A stretch of 64,000 nucleotides of DNA, taken from Variovorax sp. ZS18.2.2 (lineage in GTDB: Bacteria; Pseudomonadota; Gammaproteobacteria; Burkholderiales; Burkholderiaceae_C). Position numbers and translations under genes: made by a program. The notes below the pieces were generated by a model, which was not told the origin of the DNA, did not search any database, and saw only the letters and a program-made list of their open reading frames with translations. Positions 61,663 to 64,000 of this stretch are shown piece after piece (position 1 is the first letter of the stretch; every line of letters begins with the position of its first letter). Location: contig NZ_JANLNM010000001.1 in assembly GCF_024701975.1 (NCBI RefSeq), positions 744,001 through 808,000 of the forward strand. The letters are read 5' to 3'.

Positions 61663-63402
61663 ATGCAGCAGTTTCGATTTTCATTGTCGGCCCTTTCGCT
61701 GGGCATCGTGCTCGGTCTCGGTGCACCGGCCTTCGCCGACACGCTCCAGAAACCGGCGCTCGACCAGCTGGCCGCGGCATGGAAAAGCGGCGGCAAGGCG
61801 CCTGCCGATTTCAATGCCTTCCTGTCGCAAGCGTCCGAATCGAATCCGGCACTGCAGTCGGCTGTTGCTGCATACCGCAGCAAGGCACCGCTGGCCGGCG
61901 ACGACCTCACCAACACCGCCCGCCTGCTCGGCCTCTACAACCGCCTGCAGAACCAGGAGGCCGTGATCGCAAGCATCGGCACGATGGTGGCGATTCCCAC
62001 GGTGCGCAACGTGCAGGTGCCGCCGCACGAGAGCCCGCAGATCATCGAGTTCGGCAAGCTGGTGGAGAAGATGGCGAAGGACTTCGGCCTGGCCTTTCGC
62101 AACGTCGACAACCGCATCTTCGAGGTCAGCCTGAAGGGCCAGGGCAGCGAGGAGTTCGGCATCCTCACGCATGCCGACGTGGTGCCCGCGGTGCTCTCCG
62201 AGTGGGTGCTCGACGACGGCACGAAGCTCGACCCCTTCACCATGACCCGCGTGGGCGACTTCCTCTACGGCCGCGGCACCATCGACGACAAGGGCTCCAT
62301 CGCGGCGGTGCTCTACGCGATGAAGGCGGTGAAGGACAGCGGCCTGCTCATCGATCGCAGCATCCGCCTGATGATCGAGACGACCGAGGAGACGGGCGGC
62401 GATGCGATGGTGTACTACCGCAGCAAGACCCAACTGCCGGCCTACAACATCGTGCTCGACAGCAAGTACCCCGCGGTCGTCGCGGAGAAGGGCTCGGGCG
62501 CGCTCAAGGTGTTCTTCCCTGCAGAGCTCACGGACGCCGCATCGACCGCGATCACCGCGATGAGCGGTGCGGCCTCCGCCAACGCGATCTCGCAGACCGC
62601 GACCGCCACGTTGAAGGGCGGCGATCTCGCCGCGGTGGCCGCGAAGCTCGAAGCCGCCAGGCCCGCCTTCCTGCAGAAGTACGAACCGCAGGGCGGCAAG
62701 TTCGCGATCGACATCGCGCGCAGTGCCGACAGCATCGACATCAAGGTCACCGGTACTTCGGCCCATGGCTCGCGACCGGAAGAGGGCGTGAACCCGCTGC
62801 CGCGCCTCGCGCTCTTCCTGCAGGAATCGGGTGCGCCGCTCGCCGCCAACCACTACCTGAAGGCCGTGAAGTACATCGACGCGCTCTACGGCACCGGCTA
62901 CCTCGGCGAGAAGATGGGCCTTGGCTACAAGGACGATTTCATGGGCCCGCTGACCTTCTCGCCCAATCTCGTCCGCTTGGGCGCGGACGGCAAGGTCGAG
63001 ATGACGACCAACGTGCGCATGCCGCGCGGCCGCACGCCCGACGAGTTGAAGTCGCAGGTGGCGGCCAAGGTCAACGCATGGGCCGCAGCGAACCAGGTGA
63101 AGCTCGACGTCAACTACGACCAGGGCAACTGGATGGCGCGCGACCCCAAGGGCGCATGGCTCTCGACGCTGCTCGATATCTACGGCAGCACCACCGGCCT
63201 CGAGGCCAAGCCCGTGCCCACCGCAGGCAGCACGACCGCCAAGCTGATGCCCAACGCGATCAACTTCGGCCCCGCGATGCCGGGCAAGAAATACACCGCG
63301 CACAACGCCAAGGAATACAAGGAAGTGCCGGACCTCGATGCCGACATGCAGATGTTCACCGAGATGCTGGTGCGCATCGGCAACCTGCGGCAGATGCAGT
63401 GA
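61663..63402 (+). CDS. Exported M20-family metallopeptidase (dipeptidase-like)
   Basis: The 579-aa protein has a signal peptide cleaved after AFA near residue 25, so it acts in the periplasm. It is an M20 peptidase of the PepV/CPG2 type: metal ligands H170 in LTHADVVP, D208 in GTIDDKG, the catalytic/ligand pair E242-E243 in ETTEETGG, and the dimer-domain histidine H368 in SAHGSRPEEG. It should hydrolyse small peptides. The start at 61663 has GAGGGAG upstream. A paralogous gene with the same leader context follows after 138 bases. Confidence 0.9.
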   Translation: MQQFRFSLSALSLGIVLGLGAPAFADTLQKPALDQLAAAWKSGGKAPADFNAFLSQASESNPALQSAVAAYRSKAPLAGDDLTNTARLLGLYNRLQNQEAVIASIGTMVAIPTVRNVQVPPHESPQIIEFGKLVEKMAKDFGLAFRNVDNRIFEVSLKGQGSEEFGILTHADVVPAVLSEWVLDDGTKLDPFTMTRVGDFLYGRGTIDDKGSIAAVLYAMKAVKDSGLLIDRSIRLMIETTEETGGDAMVYYRSKTQLPAYNIVLDSKYPAVVAEKGSGALKVFFPAELTDAASTAITAMSGAASANAISQTATATLKGGDLAAVAAKLEAARPAFLQKYEPQGGKFAIDIARSADSIDIKVTGTSAHGSRPEEGVNPLPRLALFLQESGAPLAANHYLKAVKYIDALYGTGYLGEKMGLGYKDDFMGPLTFSPNLVRLGADGKVEMTTNVRMPRGRTPDELKSQVAAKVNAWAAANQVKLDVNYDQGNWMARDPKGAWLSTLLDIYGSTTGLEAKPVPTAGSTTAKLMPNAINFGPAMPGKKYTAHNAKEYKEVPDLDADMQMFTEMLVRIGNLRQMQ

Positions 63403-63540
63403 TGGCACGCAGTCTGCAAACCTAAAGCTTCAACTTCCACCTCATCCGCTACGTTTCTTCGTAGCGCGATGCGGCATGTCGCCCTGCATGGCTCGGGTAT
63501 CGTCGAAGGCTCCATTTTTTGTGAACAGGGAGTCACCCTC

Positions 63541-64000
63541 ATGCAGCAATTTCGCGTCTCGTTGTCGGTCCTTACCATGGGCTTGATGGCAGCAGGCCTC
63601 ACCGCACCGGCCTTTGCAGAAACGCTCAAGAAACCCGCGCTCGACCAGTTGGCCGCGGCCTGGCAAGGCGGCAAGCCCGCATCCAGTTTCAATGCTTTCC
63701 TCACCCAGGCCGAGAAGGCCAACCCCGCGCTGAAGTCCGCCGTGGCCGCCTACCGCAAGAAGGCACCGCTGGCCGGCGACGACCTCACCAACATCGGGCG
63801 CCTGCTCGGCCTCTACAACCGCCTGCACAACCAGAAGGCAGTGATCGCGAGCCTCGGCGCCATGGTGGCGCTGCCGACCGCGCGCAACGTGCAGATCCCG
63901 CCGCACGAGAACCCGGCGATCATCGATTTCGGCAAGCTGGTCGAGAAGACGGCGAAGAGCTTCGGGCTCGCGTACCGCAACGTCGACAACCGCATTTTCG
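63541..64000 (+). CDS. Second, paralogous exported M20-family metallopeptidase (partial)
   Basis: Only the first 153 codons are in the window. They repeat the previous protein's layout: signal peptide with AFAET cleavage, KPALDQLAAAW, APLAGDDLTN, RLLGLYNRL and the same RNVDNRIF at the cut edge, with many substitutions, so this is an older tandem duplicate. The leader is shared too: both starts are preceded by AGGGAGTCACCCT-like ribosome regions and by a GCTCGG-TATCGTCG block 30-45 bases upstream. The catalytic motifs lie beyond the window. Confidence 0.88.
   Translation, partial: MQQFRVSLSVLTMGLMAAGLTAPAFAETLKKPALDQLAAAWQGGKPASSFNAFLTQAEKANPALKSAVAAYRKKAPLAGDDLTNIGRLLGLYNRLHNQKAVIASLGAMVALPTARNVQIPPHENPAIIDFGKLVEKTAKSFGLAYRNVDNRIF

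Overview
The window is a high-GC, gene-dense bacterial chromosome segment. The gene content points to a betaproteobacterium of the Comamonadaceae, most likely Variovorax or a close relative: a stand-alone Bug-type (TctC) binding protein, a DUF4148 secreted protein, many LysR regulators each beside a catabolic operon, and short overlapping gene junctions. The genus is inference. I see no rRNA, tRNA, insertion sequence, integrase or CRISPR array, and no intergenic stretch longer than about 270 bases.

Layout. 1-2.8 kb: the end of a LysR regulator, periplasmic glucan protein OpgD, and a methyltransferase. 2.9-16.8 kb: a myo-inositol regulon. On the minus strand an ABC importer (binding protein, ATPase, permease) is followed by iolC (fused to a DUF2090 aldolase-like domain), iolD, iolE, iolB and a LamB-like porin. 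Diverging on the plus strand are two Gfo/Idh dehydrogenases (the first is probably iolG) and an RpiR-type regulator (probably iolR). The divergent region carries a promoter and a perfect TAGAA-N6-TTCTA palindrome. 16.9-17.9 kb: an FMN reductase and a GNAT acetyltransferase.

18.0-29.7 kb: nine co-directional, tightly packed or overlapping genes behind a near-consensus sigma70 promoter with an embedded palindrome. They encode a YjfI/DUF2170 protein, a PspA/IM30 protein, a 120-aa protein with two RHH-like halves, a YqiJ membrane protein, a YqiK flotillin with a 51-aa tandem repeat, a zf-TFIIB zinc-ribbon protein, a 1751-aa AAA ATPase, a single-HKD phospholipase D-family protein, and a two-TM protein with the CorA GMN motif. 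This looks like one membrane-stress or defence machine and is the best candidate for a poorly described system.

29.8-35.8 kb: a VOC protein, a small membrane peptide, an exported alpha/beta hydrolase, a PAS-LuxR regulator facing scoAB across a perfect 10-bp-arm palindrome, an aminotransferase and a LysR regulator. 36.0-40.8 kb: a valine/isobutyrate catabolic operon (mmsA, acyl-CoA dehydrogenase, 3-hydroxyisobutyryl-CoA hydrolase, mmsB) ending in propionyl-CoA. mmsA may also supply the iolA step missing from the inositol cluster. 40.8-49.5 kb: a LysR-controlled 5-oxoproline module (DUF1445, MFS transporter, biotin carboxylase, pxpB, pxpC, pxpA, biotin carrier) plus a lipoprotein amidohydrolase.

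49.5-54.3 kb: a small membrane protein, an MFS transporter, an amidase, a GcvA-like LysR regulator and metR, which diverges from metE (54.4-56.8 kb) across a perfect MetR box. 56.8-64.0 kb: an exported unknown protein, an XRE/ScfR (RamB/PrpR-like) regulator, a Bug protein, a DUF4148 protein, 3-methyladenine glycosylase Tag, and two tandem paralogous exported M20 peptidases, the second cut by the window end.
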